DNA of 64,000 nt from an uncultured Roseburia sp. (GCA_947573605.1 CANPGM010000001.1:1-64000), one strand, 5' to 3'; positions 42,174-51,309 are shown, counted from the first letter of the stretch. Numbers and translations: made by a program. The notes: generated from the letters alone by a model not told the origin.

Positions 42174-43877
42174 GTGGCTGAAATTACGCAGACGATTTTG
42201 GATATAGCTGAAAAGGTAAACAAGGGAAGCATTCCGTTCGCAGCCATTTCAGAAGATTTGATCCGTGAGCTTGTTATGACCGGGTACGGAATTGAAGAAG
42301 AGACGGCCGGGCCGGTTCAGACATGGCGAAAGCTTTATCAGAACTTTGTACTGAGAAACGATGCGCATGGATGCTCCGATGTTTTGCGGGGAATTGCAGA
42401 AAATATTGAATATCTGATGGAGCGGGAGGCATACTGGGAGAATCTGACGGGGGAGCTGAACCTGGAACTGGGAAAAATCAGGGAGTCTTTTCTGGGAGAT
42501 TTTTACGATACAAAAGAAATATTTGTAAATCAATGCCTCTCTCCGGTAAAAAATGAATTTAATCGTTATGATATTGTTGTGAGGTATCTTGCGGTTGAGA
42601 ACTATTACCGGAAAAATGAAAACGGGTTTCTCTTATACGAGAAGATGCAGAAAGCCAGAAAGGGCGTTGAAAACGTACAAGCATACACGGATAATCTGAA
42701 AAATCTGATTGTGTCTTTTGAGGAAAAAGGTTATGACGGTGAATCCGAGATTGAATGCGACGAGGAACTCTGGCTGCTTGACGGCAGTCATCGGATGGCG
42801 ATGTATCTCTATCACGACATCTTAAAGATCAGAGTAAAAATCAGAAGCGTACCGAAAGAAAACCGTCCGTATTACGGAATAGACTGGTTTCGGGATAACG
42901 GTTTTACACAGGAAGAACTAAGGCAGATAGAGCAAAAACAGGAAGAGATCTTTTTGAAATGCCAGGTACCCCTTCAGGTTATCTTATGGCCTCCGGTTCA
43001 AAAGTATTTTGACGAAATAACCGAAGTGCTTTCAAATTCGTTTCCTGTTACTTCCTGGTCGGATCGGGTATATTCGGAGGAGACATTTCCGAGAATTGTA
43101 AAAGGAATTTATTATATTGACGATATTGAAGCCTGGAAAATACAGAAGAAACTGGAGCATATGACAGGTGAAAAAAAGATCCGTATCTTAACGCTTGCGC
43201 TGACAGGTCCGGATTACCGGCTGAAAAGCCGGAACAAAAAGCCGATTTCAAGAGTTGGAGAAAGAATCAAAAATTCCATCCGCAAAGCCTATAAGGATAA
43301 AATCGATCATTATTTTTACGATATCATTATACATACAGGAGATAATTTTGAACAAAACAGGTATCTGCAAAAGCTGTTTGCGCCTGCATTTGACCTGACC
43401 GCATATTTAGATAAGATATCCGGGTTTCAATATTTTCTGATAAAGACGGAAACGCCGTATCAGACGGAAGACTTTCCGAAAACATATCCATTTTCCAAAG
43501 ACCTGGATATTGTGGTTTCCAAAACGGAATTTGAGAAACTGGCTGCTTTTACGAAGGAATATCTGAAGGAAGCGGCGGCTGGTTATGAAATTCGGGTTCT
43601 GGAGGAGAACAATCATTGCAGAATCAGAGTGGAACTAAGCGGATTTTTGATTTATCAGTTGGACATTTGCTGCTCGTTTGAAGGATTATCGGACGAGTTT
43701 TTGCGGGATAGTCTTGAGGCAAGATGCAGAAAAGGCTGTTATTTTATACCGAAAATATCGGATGAAATACGTTTCAGAATGTATGAATTATCGAAATATC
43801 CAGAGAAGAAACACCATGAAGCATATATTCAGAAATATAAAGACCAATTACAGGATGAAAAGGTGACGTTATGTTAG
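42174..43877 (+). CDS. Unusual fusion: ParB/Srx-like domain with nucleotidyltransferase-like C-terminus
   Basis: A 567-residue protein that I cannot place in a named family. Residues about 150-230 contain ELWLLDGSHRMAMYLYHDIL, which looks like the ligand-binding DG(S/H)HR motif of the ParB/sulfiredoxin fold, a fold that also includes small-molecule kinases. The middle (about 270-410) is alpha/beta with RILTLALTGPDYRLKSR. The C-terminal part has YPFSKDLDIVVSKTEFEKL near residue 435, where the DLDIVV pair recalls the metal-binding Asp-x-Asp of nucleotidyltransferases, and ends with YQLDICCSFEGL. Start is GTG with an AGGAGG site. Its neighbours all act on glycans, so a phospho- or nucleotidyl-transfer step in flagellar glycan synthesis is a reasonable guess. 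Confidence 0.65.
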   Translation: MAEITQTILDIAEKVNKGSIPFAAISEDLIRELVMTGYGIEEETAGPVQTWRKLYQNFVLRNDAHGCSDVLRGIAENIEYLMEREAYWENLTGELNLELGKIRESFLGDFYDTKEIFVNQCLSPVKNEFNRYDIVVRYLAVENYYRKNENGFLLYEKMQKARKGVENVQAYTDNLKNLIVSFEEKGYDGESEIECDEELWLLDGSHRMAMYLYHDILKIRVKIRSVPKENRPYYGIDWFRDNGFTQEELRQIEQKQEEIFLKCQVPLQVILWPPVQKYFDEITEVLSNSFPVTSWSDRVYSEETFPRIVKGIYYIDDIEAWKIQKKLEHMTGEKKIRILTLALTGPDYRLKSRNKKPISRVGERIKNSIRKAYKDKIDHYFYDIIIHTGDNFEQNRYLQKLFAPAFDLTAYLDKISGFQYFLIKTETPYQTEDFPKTYPFSKDLDIVVSKTEFEKLAAFTKEYLKEAAAGYEIRVLEENNHCRIRVELSGFLIYQLDICCSFEGLSDEFLRDSLEARCRKGCYFIPKISDEIRFRMYELSKYPEKKHHEAYIQKYKDQLQDEKVTLC

Positions 43878-44848
43878 GAGAACGATTTTTATATGATGCG
43901 AAACCGGTGATTTCACTGGACGAACGTCAGATAGAAGCAAGAAATCGCGTGATACGGGAACAGGAAGACCCAAACGGGCATTATCCGTTTGAGAGCTTTT
44001 GCTGTGAGTGCGGCGCGGGTGAGGAAGCATTTGACGTACTTGCCGAGAAGGATCGCTACGGACTGAAATCAAGAACAGTTATCTGCAGAAAGTGCGGACT
44101 TGTCATGACGAATCCGCGTATGACGCAGGAAGGCTACGATTATTTCTATGATAAGGAATATGGGAAACTTTACAGAGATCATGATGCGCCCGATGAGATG
44201 TATTTTACAAAGCGCGCGCTCAAGGGAAAGCAGATTTATGATTATATCAAAACAAATAGTGAGAAACCTGTTTCTTCCGTTTTAGAAATCGGCTGCGCGG
44301 CAGGGGGAATTTTGTATTACTTTCATGTTATGGGATGTAAGGTTACCGGAGTCGATCTCGGAAGCGAATATATTCGGTTCGGACAGGAAAAGGGGCTTAA
44401 TCTGCGCCAGTGCCATTCCAGAGAACTGGTAAAAGAGGGAAAGAAGTTTGATCTGATAATTATCAATCATGTATTGGAACACTTTTTGAATATCGGAGAA
44501 GAACTTGAAGTAGTAAAAGAGCTCCTTTCCCAGGACGGCATATGCTATATCGAAGTTCCGGGCATCAAATATCTGACAAAAAGCTATTATATGGACTTTC
44601 TAATATATCTGCAAAATGCTCATATCTATCATTTTACACTGGAAACATTGGAGCAGGTGATGAACAAATATGGGTTTGAACTGCTTACGGGAGATGATAT
44701 GGTACGGTCACTGTTTCGGTATACGGGAAACCAGACGGAGAAAGGGAAAAATTATTTTCTGGATGTTATGAGTTTTCTCTATGCATTGGAAAACTATCGG
44801 GAAAAAGCGATACAGAAAAAAAAGAGCGAGGACAATAAGACGGAATAA
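43871..44848 (+). CDS. SAM-dependent sugar methyltransferase with N-terminal zinc motif
   Basis: A 325-residue class I methyltransferase. The N-terminus has two CxxC-type pairs (CCECGAGEEAF and CRKCGLVMTNPRM), as in sugar C-methyltransferases. The SAM-binding motif is VLEIGCAAGGILYYFHVMGC with GVDLGSEYIRFG, and the post-II region is NHVLEHFLNIGEEL. It overlaps the previous gene by seven bases. The product probably methylates a nucleotide-linked or transferred sugar of the flagellar glycan; the exact acceptor cannot be read from sequence. Confidence 0.85.
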   Translation: MLGERFLYDAKPVISLDERQIEARNRVIREQEDPNGHYPFESFCCECGAGEEAFDVLAEKDRYGLKSRTVICRKCGLVMTNPRMTQEGYDYFYDKEYGKLYRDHDAPDEMYFTKRALKGKQIYDYIKTNSEKPVSSVLEIGCAAGGILYYFHVMGCKVTGVDLGSEYIRFGQEKGLNLRQCHSRELVKEGKKFDLIIINHVLEHFLNIGEELEVVKELLSQDGICYIEVPGIKYLTKSYYMDFLIYLQNAHIYHFTLETLEQVMNKYGFELLTGDDMVRSLFRYTGNQTEKGKNYFLDVMSFLYALENYREKAIQKKKSEDNKTE

Positions 44849-44888
44849 GGATGAAATAGGAATCCGGGAAAGCAAAGGAGATATCAGG

Positions 44889-45764
44889 ATGGAAATATAT
44901 GAAAAACCGTACGTTATTGCGGAGGCAGGCTGCAACCATAAGGGCGAAATGGAGATTGCAAAGGAACTGATTCAGGTTGCTGCGACATTTTGTAAAGCAG
45001 ATGCGATAAAATTTCAGAAACGCTGCAACAGAGAGCTTTTGACGCCGGAACAGTATAATGCGCCGCATCCGAATCCGGCCAATTCTTACGGGGATACTTA
45101 CGGCGCGCACAGGGAATACCTGGAGTTTACGGTAGAACAGCACAGGCAGCTAAAGGAATGGTGCGAAGAGGCGGGCATCACTTATGCGACTTCTGTCTGG
45201 GATATGACGTCGGCAAAGGAGATTGCTTCCCTGAATCCGCAGTTTATCAAGATTCCGTCGGCTTGTAATAATTATTACGCGATGCTTCAGTGGCTGTGCG
45301 ACCATTACGGCGGAGAGATACAGGTTTCGCTTGGCATGACAACGCGGAAAGAGGAAGAAGCGCTGATTGATTTATTTGTAAAAAACGGAAGAAATCAGGA
45401 TCTTGTTGTATTTAATTGCACGTCCGGTTATCCGGTTCCGTTCGCGGACGTCTGTCTGCTGGAGATTACACGAATACGGGATGCTTATGCAGATGTAGTA
45501 AAAAGAATCGGTTTTTCCGGCCATCATCTCGGCATTGCAGTCGATATCGCGGCATATACGCTCGGAGCGGAAGTAATCGAACGCCATTATACGCTTGATC
45601 GTACCTGGAAGGGAACGGACCACGCGGCGTCATTGGAGCCGGACGGAATCAGGAAGCTGGTTCGAAACTTAAACGCAGTGCATGATTCACTTACTTACAA
45701 AGAGAAAGAAGTTCTTCCGATCGAAGCGGTACAGAGAGAAAAACTAAAATACAGAGAACATTAA
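44889..45764 (+). CDS. N-acetylneuraminate/nonulosonate synthase family, without SAF domain
   Basis: A 291-residue TIM-barrel synthase of the NeuB family, which condenses phosphoenolpyruvate with a six-carbon sugar or its phosphate to give a nine-carbon acid. Signatures are VIAEAGCNHKGEMEIAKEL, DAIKFQKR, the TYATSVWDMTSAKEI stretch, FIKIPSACNN and GFSGHHLGIAVDIAAYTLGA with the ERHYTLDRTWKGTDHAAS catalytic end. Typical NeuB proteins have about 345 residues, with a C-terminal antifreeze-like SAF domain; that domain is absent here. The ATG at 44889 has AAAGGAG upstream; a longer start at 44781 lies inside the previous gene. It is followed by the CMP-synthetase fusion gene. Confidence 0.87.
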   Translation: MEIYEKPYVIAEAGCNHKGEMEIAKELIQVAATFCKADAIKFQKRCNRELLTPEQYNAPHPNPANSYGDTYGAHREYLEFTVEQHRQLKEWCEEAGITYATSVWDMTSAKEIASLNPQFIKIPSACNNYYAMLQWLCDHYGGEIQVSLGMTTRKEEEALIDLFVKNGRNQDLVVFNCTSGYPVPFADVCLLEITRIRDAYADVVKRIGFSGHHLGIAVDIAAYTLGAEVIERHYTLDRTWKGTDHAASLEPDGIRKLVRNLNAVHDSLTYKEKEVLPIEAVQREKLKYREH

Positions 45765-45779
45765 GGGATGGGAGCTGCT

Positions 45780-46970
45780 ATGAACGTTGCATTTATTCCG
45801 GTAAGGGGCGGGAGCAAGTCTATTCCGCTTAAAAATATAAAGCCGATGTGCGGGAAACCACTGGTTTACTGGACAGCCGCGGCGGCGTGCGCCTGCCGCG
45901 CGATTGACCTTGTCTACATCGCAACAGACAGCGTTGAAATCAGACAGGCAGTAGAAGGTTTTCGGGGCGAATCAGAGGCGTTTGAAAAAATTCATGTGAT
46001 TGAAAGGAGCGCGGAATCGGCTTCCGATACGGCGTCAACTGAATTTGCGATGCTGGAATTTGCCGCGAACTATGAATTTGACCATATCGTTTTAATTCAG
46101 GCGACTTCTCCGCTTCTTACATCCGAAGAACTGGAGCGCGGTTTTGCGCTTTACGGGCAGAAACATACGGACAGTGTACTGTCGGTCGTACGTCAGAAAC
46201 GTTTTCACTGGGCGGTGAATGAGGAAGGCAATGCATATCCGACGAATTATGACGTCTATCACCGGCCAAGAAGACAGGAATTTGACGGATATCTGGTTGA
46301 AAACGGGGCGTTTTACATTACATCTAAAAAGCGGCTTTTGGAATCAAAAAACAGGGTATCCGGCAATATCAGTGTCTGTGAGATGCCGGAAGATACGTTT
46401 TTGGAGATTGATGAGCCGGAAGACTGGGTTATGATTGAGCATCTTTTGAAGAAACGTCTGACAAAAACACCATCTGCAGAAAAAGCCGCCAAAATTAAAA
46501 TGTTTTTAACCGATTGCGACGGATGCCTGACAGACGGAGGGATGTATTATACGGAAACCGGAGACATGGGAAAGCGGTTCTGTACGCAGGACGGTCTGGG
46601 ATTTCGGCTGCTTAGGGAAAGCGGCATTCTCTGCGGGATTATAACGGGAGAAAATGCAAAGCCGGTAGTAAAGCGTGCGGAGAAATTAAAATTGGACATT
46701 TGCAGAATCGGAGTACATGAGAAACTTTCCGTTATCAGGGAGCTATGCGAGCAATATAAAGTGTCGCTGTCTGAGATCGCTTATGTGGGGGACGACGTCA
46801 ACGACTTGGAGACGCTTGGCGCAGTCGGTCTTTCTTTTAGCGTTCCGAATGCGGTAGAGCAGGTAAAAGAGATGGCGGATGTTGTGACTTCTCGCAGAGG
46901 CGGAGACGGCGCGGTGCGGGAAGCCGCCGATTATATACTTAAAATGAGGCAAAACAGTGCGGACGCATAA
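45780..46970 (+). CDS. Fusion of CMP-nonulosonate synthetase with KdsC-like HAD phosphatase
   Basis: A 396-residue two-domain enzyme. Residues about 1-230 are an acylneuraminate cytidylyltransferase (FIPVRGGSKSIPLKNIKPM, GKPLVYWTAAAACA, IQATSPLLTSEEL, FLEIDEPEDW). Residues about 238-390 are a KdsC/NANP-type HAD phosphatase with intact catalytic DCDGCLTDGG, the IITGENAKPV threonine loop, and YVGDDVNDLETLG. Together with the preceding synthase this makes phosphate removal and CMP activation one polypeptide. That implies a pathway through a 9-phosphate, as known for KDN in Bacteroides and sialic acid in animals. The ATG at 45780 follows GGGAG; the ATG at 45768 is less well placed. Confidence 0.88.
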   Translation: MNVAFIPVRGGSKSIPLKNIKPMCGKPLVYWTAAAACACRAIDLVYIATDSVEIRQAVEGFRGESEAFEKIHVIERSAESASDTASTEFAMLEFAANYEFDHIVLIQATSPLLTSEELERGFALYGQKHTDSVLSVVRQKRFHWAVNEEGNAYPTNYDVYHRPRRQEFDGYLVENGAFYITSKKRLLESKNRVSGNISVCEMPEDTFLEIDEPEDWVMIEHLLKKRLTKTPSAEKAAKIKMFLTDCDGCLTDGGMYYTETGDMGKRFCTQDGLGFRLLRESGILCGIITGENAKPVVKRAEKLKLDICRIGVHEKLSVIRELCEQYKVSLSEIAYVGDDVNDLETLGAVGLSFSVPNAVEQVKEMADVVTSRRGGDGAVREAADYILKMRQNSADA

Positions 46971-47012
46971 ATTCTTACAAAATGTGGAAGGGACAATGCC
47001 GTCTTTCTGCGT

Positions 47013-47039
47013 TATTGTTTTGGGAAAGTATGCCGATAT
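47013..47039 (+). promoter_or_regulatory. Possible sigma-28 promoter
   Basis: A perfect CCGATAT at 47033-47039 (GCCGATAT with the base before) is preceded at 16 bases by TATT, which fits the -35 TAAA at only two of four positions. It lies before the small gene at 47101. Confidence 0.4.
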
Positions 47040-47100
47040 ATATTTGTGACATCCCGGGGAGCGGCCAAAAGAAAAGAGAAAATTTGGAGGACAAATAATC

Positions 47101-47463
47101 ATGGAAGATAACAGAGCGGAACAGAAAGAAGCGTTGGAAACATTAATGGAGTTTAACGGACGCCTTGTACAGAATATGAAAATCATTGTGAAGGAGTTCT
47201 CAGGAAAGCGTCTGGACGATACGGATCAGTTTTTAAAGGGCATTGTAGATGCGCTGAATTGGGAGATTCAGGTTGTGAACGGTACACTGTCTATGCTGAA
47301 TGAAGGTACGGAACGCATTAATAAGGAAGCGTTCAATGCGGTTATCGTAGAGCTCGGCAACGCGATATCTTCCAATCAGGATGATAAGATGGCGAAAGCT
47401 TTTGAAGCGGCGATACCGGTATTTGAAAAGCTTGGAGAGGCTGCAAAAGAAGTTACTTCATAA
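47101..47463 (+). CDS. Small helical protein of the flagellar glycosylation island
   Basis: A 120-residue acidic, helical, soluble protein that I do not recognise. Segments such as QKEALETLMEFNGRLVQNMK and EAFNAVIVELGNAISSNQDD predict a helical bundle. It has a candidate sigma-28 promoter, a ribosome site TTGGAGG, and a perfect bidirectional terminator directly after it, so it may be expressed alone with the late flagellar genes. A chaperone or adaptor role would fit its size and regulation, but there is no direct evidence. Confidence 0.72.
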   Translation: MEDNRAEQKEALETLMEFNGRLVQNMKIIVKEFSGKRLDDTDQFLKGIVDALNWEIQVVNGTLSMLNEGTERINKEAFNAVIVELGNAISSNQDDKMAKAFEAAIPVFEKLGEAAKEVTS

Positions 47464-47475
47464 ACATGGCCGGAA

Positions 47476-47520
47476 TATAGAAAAACGGAAAGCGTTAGAA
47501 ACGCTTTCCGTTTTTCTATA
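47476..47520. terminator. Bidirectional terminator, perfect 20-bp stem
   Basis: Bases 47476-47495 are exactly complementary to 47501-47520 around a five-base loop, with an A tract on one side and a T tract on the other. It separates the convergent genes at 47101 and 47535. Confidence 0.9.
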
Positions 47521-47534
47521 TTCGGATATTCTGT

Positions 47535-48704
47535 TTACAGAAATGCAATCCGTATCATTTCTTCTATTCTATGAATATAGGTATGATTTTCTTTCACAGT
47601 TTCCAATGCATGATGCGCCATTTCTTTTCTTTGCGCTTCATGAGTCAGATAATAATCCGCTTTTTCCAATAGCTCGTCGGAGCTGCTAAAGATATCCAAA
47701 TCCTCTCCCTGTTTAAAATATTCCTGCAGTTCGGCCTGGTAATTGGTAAGTAAAAAGCCTCCACATCCGAGAATATCCCATATACGGAGCGGAATTCCGG
47801 TTCGGATTCCACGAACCGTTGTATTCAGGTTGATGCGGCTGTTGCGAAAGACAAACGGCATTTCGTAATGCGTGGTAACTCTTCCGTTCCAGCGAACAGG
47901 CAGATTTAATTTGGAACTTCCCGTATAGAGATCTACCGTAAAACGGGAACCAAGCGCCGCAAGCAGATGAATCCGTTCATTGGAAGTGATTTTATTTCCG
48001 AGATAGAGCTGGGCGAGGACGGCTTTGTTATTATGTACCGATTGTTCCGGGAAACGATAAAAGCCCGTGTAATGAGCTTTGAAATCAGAAACCATTTCAT
48101 CCGAAAGCAGCGATTCAATCAGATAGTCTCCGTAAATCTGCTCCTGCATAGCCATTAAGCCTTCCAGATACCCCCTGAGATATTCCGGCAGCACGGCCTG
48201 ATCATAAGGGCTTTTTTCAGTATAGAGGGAGCCCACAAAAGAGATATCGTTTTGAAAGCGATTCTGATTGGGATTGGCCGAATCGGAAAAAAGACCGGCC
48301 CAGCGATTTATATTTGTAGCAAGCGGCAGATAAAAAATACAGTTGGGGTTAACGGGAACAAATTCCTTATACTGTGCGTAATCAAAGAGAAAAATTCGAT
48401 TCCAGGCGTTTTTCACGGAATAAGAATAGAGCTCTAAAATCGGACTGTCCACTGTCCAGCAAAGATACCTGATGTGAAAGATATTACAGAGTTCCGATAA
48501 TACAGGATAAAAATTCACGCTGAAAATGCAGTCAAAATTATGAGAATATAAAAGACAGGAGACGTTTTCCAGCATCTGAGAGGGAGAGACCGTTTTATCC
48601 TTTATTTCAGTTGCTTCCTCCATAACACTGTGTCCAAGCGTTTCAAACGCTTCTTTTATATCCGGTTCACAGATACTTCCATAGCGGTAAAATAGAATAT
48701 TCAT
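47535..48704 (-). CDS. CgeB-like glycosyltransferase (DUF3880 type)
   Basis: A 389-residue GT-B glycosyltransferase of the CgeB/DUF3880 group, common in sugar-coating and flagellar glycosylation loci. The N-terminal domain begins NILFYRYGSICEPDIKEAFE and includes FDCIFSVNFYPVLSELC. The C-terminal domain has FVGSLYTEKSPYD and the nucleotide-sugar region RINLNTTVRGIRTGIPLRIW followed by LGCGGFLLTNY. It is the only minus-strand gene within the island, so it forms its own transcription unit. No strong ribosome site is visible before the ATG. Confidence 0.85.
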   Translation of the reverse strand: MNILFYRYGSICEPDIKEAFETLGHSVMEEATEIKDKTVSPSQMLENVSCLLYSHNFDCIFSVNFYPVLSELCNIFHIRYLCWTVDSPILELYSYSVKNAWNRIFLFDYAQYKEFVPVNPNCIFYLPLATNINRWAGLFSDSANPNQNRFQNDISFVGSLYTEKSPYDQAVLPEYLRGYLEGLMAMQEQIYGDYLIESLLSDEMVSDFKAHYTGFYRFPEQSVHNNKAVLAQLYLGNKITSNERIHLLAALGSRFTVDLYTGSSKLNLPVRWNGRVTTHYEMPFVFRNSRINLNTTVRGIRTGIPLRIWDILGCGGFLLTNYQAELQEYFKQGEDLDIFSSSDELLEKADYYLTHEAQRKEMAHHALETVKENHTYIHRIEEMIRIAFL

Positions 48705-48956
48705 ATTGCGTAAATAAGTCTGCTTTCAATATTATTGACGGTGATTGATTGCCTGCATACATTAAAATTCATGAAATTCTTTTTTGCTGTCGGCATACAT
48801 CCACATCCCTGTCACATCCTTACTTTATCATAAATTCGTTTTTTTTGCCATAGAAAAAAACGGTGATTTATGGTATTTTATTAACTATAATATATATACG
48901 GCCAAAGTGTGCTGCATAAAGAAGAAGGTATTCAGAAAGGCGTGGTTTTTCAGATC

Positions 48957-50549
48957 ATGGAGAAAGAACAACTGGCGGAAGTCTTAAACGCTTTATTGAT
49001 AAGCATAAGGTCAGGCAGCGAGACAGATCAAAAAAGACTGGCTGCGGAACTTTTAAAAATTCGGAAGGAAGGCCATATCGAGGAACTGGTGCGTTTTCTG
49101 GAAAAGGAGTACGGGGCAGACGAACGATTATACGAAGAGCTGTTAAAGTACCTTACAGAAGTATCAAATGACAGGCTGTTTGTGTTCGAGCAGGTACATC
49201 GGACGCTGCTTCATGAGATTGAGAAATCGGAAAATCTTTTTTCGATTCTTCAATTAAAACAACAGTATAATAATATGGCTTTTCGGCTGAATAAAAGAAA
49301 GTCAATTGCTGAGGAATGGGAAATGAACTGTTTCTTAAGCGGGGAAATGAAAAAGTTTCTTGGAAGGACATTTGAAAAGATTCCGCTTAAGGAGCGCAAC
49401 AAAGATTATATTATCATTGCAGTTACACAGTTGCTGGGACAGAATCATGCGCCGACCAGGTTAGTTCTTGAATTATGCAGGATTATAGAAGTTTATTTGA
49501 ATAAAAAAGTATTATTGCTGAATGTGGTTTTAAAGACCGATAACCAGATTTTAATGGAAAAGGGATTGAAGTTAGACTGGATATTGGATTTTAAATATAT
49601 CGAGGAGGCATTTGGCAATTTTACTTACTGTTATCGCGATTATGTCTGTCATGGGTATCAGATTGAGATAAAAAGGGACAATCGATACGAGATGCAGATG
49701 CTGGCGGATACGATCAATCGTCTGAAGCCGTATTTTATCTGGAATTTTGGCGGAGATCTTACATATATAAACGCAATGAAAGAATTTACAACGATACTTT
49801 ATACCGGATTGAATCAGGGTTATCAAGGAGTTCCGGCGCATATTGCAGTGAACTATTTTCCGAAGTCGCCTGTTGAAAATAAAGAGGAACGGCAGTTTTT
49901 ACAGGAGCGTGACGTAGTTGTAAAAGATATTGTAATTAATTTTTCCTACAATCGTTCAACGGGAAAAATTGAGCGTTCGGATTATAACATTCCGAAAGAG
50001 GCTTTTTGTCTGGCCGTTGTCGGAAACCGTTTGCCGGATGACTGTAGCGAGGCATTTTTATGCACAATGCGGCAGGTTTTAGAGCAGGAACCGGATTGTT
50101 ATCTTGTTTTTATCGGCGAAGAGGGGGAGCCGTTTCAAGCATATGTAAAAGAAAGAGTTGGTTTTCCTGAACAACTGCGGTTTCTGGGCTTTCAAAAGGA
50201 GCTTTGCGAGGTATTGCGGATCATGGACTTGTTCGTAAATCCCGTGAGACTTGGAGGCGGAACCGGCGGCATTCTTGCGATGAATGAAGGAAAGCCGGTG
50301 ATTGCGCTTAAGTCGGGGGATGTTGCGTCGTTTGTGGGAGAAAGGTTTGTCTGTGAATCATTGGACAGGTATAAGGAGCTTATCCTTCGATATAAATACG
50401 ACAAGGAATTTTATCAAAGTCAAAGCGAGGCGGCGCAAAGAAGGGCGGAAGAAAAAGTCACAACAGACAGAGATCTTGCGAATATGATTCGCGATCTGAT
50501 AAAAACGGTTGAAATGGCTGATAACGCAGACAGGAAAGGACAGGATTGA
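48957..50549 (+). CDS. Glycosyltransferase, GT-B fold, with helical N-terminal extension
   Basis: A 530-residue protein. The first 130 residues are helical and repeat-like (EQLAEVLNALLISIRSGSET; LLKIRKEGHIEELVRFLEK). The C-terminal half is a GT4/OGT-like transferase domain: AFCLAVVGNRLPDDCSEAFL, CYLVFIGEEGE, RFLGFQKELCEVLRIMDLFV and NPVRLGGGTGGILAMNEGKP followed by VIALKSGDVASF. Start choice is uncertain. The ATG at 48957 has no good ribosome site, and a GTG at 48909 would add 16 residues. An AT-rich stretch with TATAAT lies near 48889 and could be the promoter. The gap 48705-48956 otherwise holds nothing recognisable. Confidence 0.82.
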   Translation: MEKEQLAEVLNALLISIRSGSETDQKRLAAELLKIRKEGHIEELVRFLEKEYGADERLYEELLKYLTEVSNDRLFVFEQVHRTLLHEIEKSENLFSILQLKQQYNNMAFRLNKRKSIAEEWEMNCFLSGEMKKFLGRTFEKIPLKERNKDYIIIAVTQLLGQNHAPTRLVLELCRIIEVYLNKKVLLLNVVLKTDNQILMEKGLKLDWILDFKYIEEAFGNFTYCYRDYVCHGYQIEIKRDNRYEMQMLADTINRLKPYFIWNFGGDLTYINAMKEFTTILYTGLNQGYQGVPAHIAVNYFPKSPVENKEERQFLQERDVVVKDIVINFSYNRSTGKIERSDYNIPKEAFCLAVVGNRLPDDCSEAFLCTMRQVLEQEPDCYLVFIGEEGEPFQAYVKERVGFPEQLRFLGFQKELCEVLRIMDLFVNPVRLGGGTGGILAMNEGKPVIALKSGDVASFVGERFVCESLDRYKELILRYKYDKEFYQSQSEAAQRRAEEKVTTDRDLANMIRDLIKTVEMADNADRKGQD

Positions 50550-50563
50550 AAAATAAAATTAAT

Positions 50564-50598
50564 AATCGCGGGATTTGCAGCGCAGAAATGGAGAAAAG
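50564..50598 (+). repeat. Recurrent leader element before the WbqC gene
   Basis: AATC-GCGG-GATT hairpin at 50564-50575, then GCAGCGCAGAAATGGAG at 50577-50593, identical over 17 bases to 57586-57602. It contains the GGAG ribosome site. Confidence 0.5.
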
Positions 50599-51309
50599 AT
50601 GAAAGTTGCGGTAATGCAGCCCTATTTGTTTCCGTATATCGGTTATTGGCAGCTTATCAATGCTGTGGAGAAGTTTGTAATACTGGATGACGTCAATTAT
50701 ATAAAAAAAGGATTTATCAATCGAAACCGTTTTTTAATTAACGGCGCGGAACATATTTTTACCGTTCCGTTGGAAAAAGCGTCACAGAATAAACGGATTA
50801 TGGATATGAAATTGAATTTTCCGCCGGAGGAAAGAAAGAAACTGGTTCAGAGTATTGAATATGCATATAAAAAAGCTCCGTTTTTCAATGAAGTAATGCC
50901 GATATTGGAAAAAATCATCTGCTTTAAAGAGGATAGACTTACGGAATATATTTGTAACAGCATACGCGGCATTTCCGATTATCTCGGCATAGGAACGGCG
51001 TTGTACAGATCTTCTGAAATCGATAAGGATACCGGTCTGAAGGGGCAGGAAAGGATTCTCTCATTATGTCAGAAGCTGGAGGCGGACACCTATATAAATC
51101 CGAGCGGAGGGAGGGCTTTATACAATCACAGGGATTTTACGGATAAAGGGATAAACCTGTGTTTTTTGGATGTAAAGTCAGAGAATATTTCTTATATTCA
51201 GTATAATCGGTCTGAATTTGTACCAATGCTCTCTATTATTGACGTACTTATGTTTAACGATACGACGCAGATAGAACGATTCCTGCAGGAATATGAATTG
51301 AACGATTAA
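50599..51309 (+). CDS. WbqC family protein
   Basis: A 236-residue WbqC-like protein, a family found in O-antigen and other sugar loci and often beside DegT aminotransferases. The signature AVMQPYLFPYIGYWQLINAV, VKFVILDDVNY-like FVILDDVNYIKKGFINRNR, and the late YINPSGGRALYN and PMLSIIDVLMFN segments are all present. The biochemical role is not firmly known; amide-bond or acyl transfer to amino sugars has been proposed for related proteins. The GNAT and aminotransferase genes that follow support an amino-sugar pathway. Confidence 0.88.
   Translation: MKVAVMQPYLFPYIGYWQLINAVEKFVILDDVNYIKKGFINRNRFLINGAEHIFTVPLEKASQNKRIMDMKLNFPPEERKKLVQSIEYAYKKAPFFNEVMPILEKIICFKEDRLTEYICNSIRGISDYLGIGTALYRSSEIDKDTGLKGQERILSLCQKLEADTYINPSGGRALYNHRDFTDKGINLCFLDVKSENISYIQYNRSEFVPMLSIIDVLMFNDTTQIERFLQEYELND

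Noticed and set aside
48784-48987. Short open frame between the CgeB-like gene and the next glycosyltransferase gene.
   Set aside because: AT-rich, hydrophobic by composition only, overlaps the start of the real gene in another frame.
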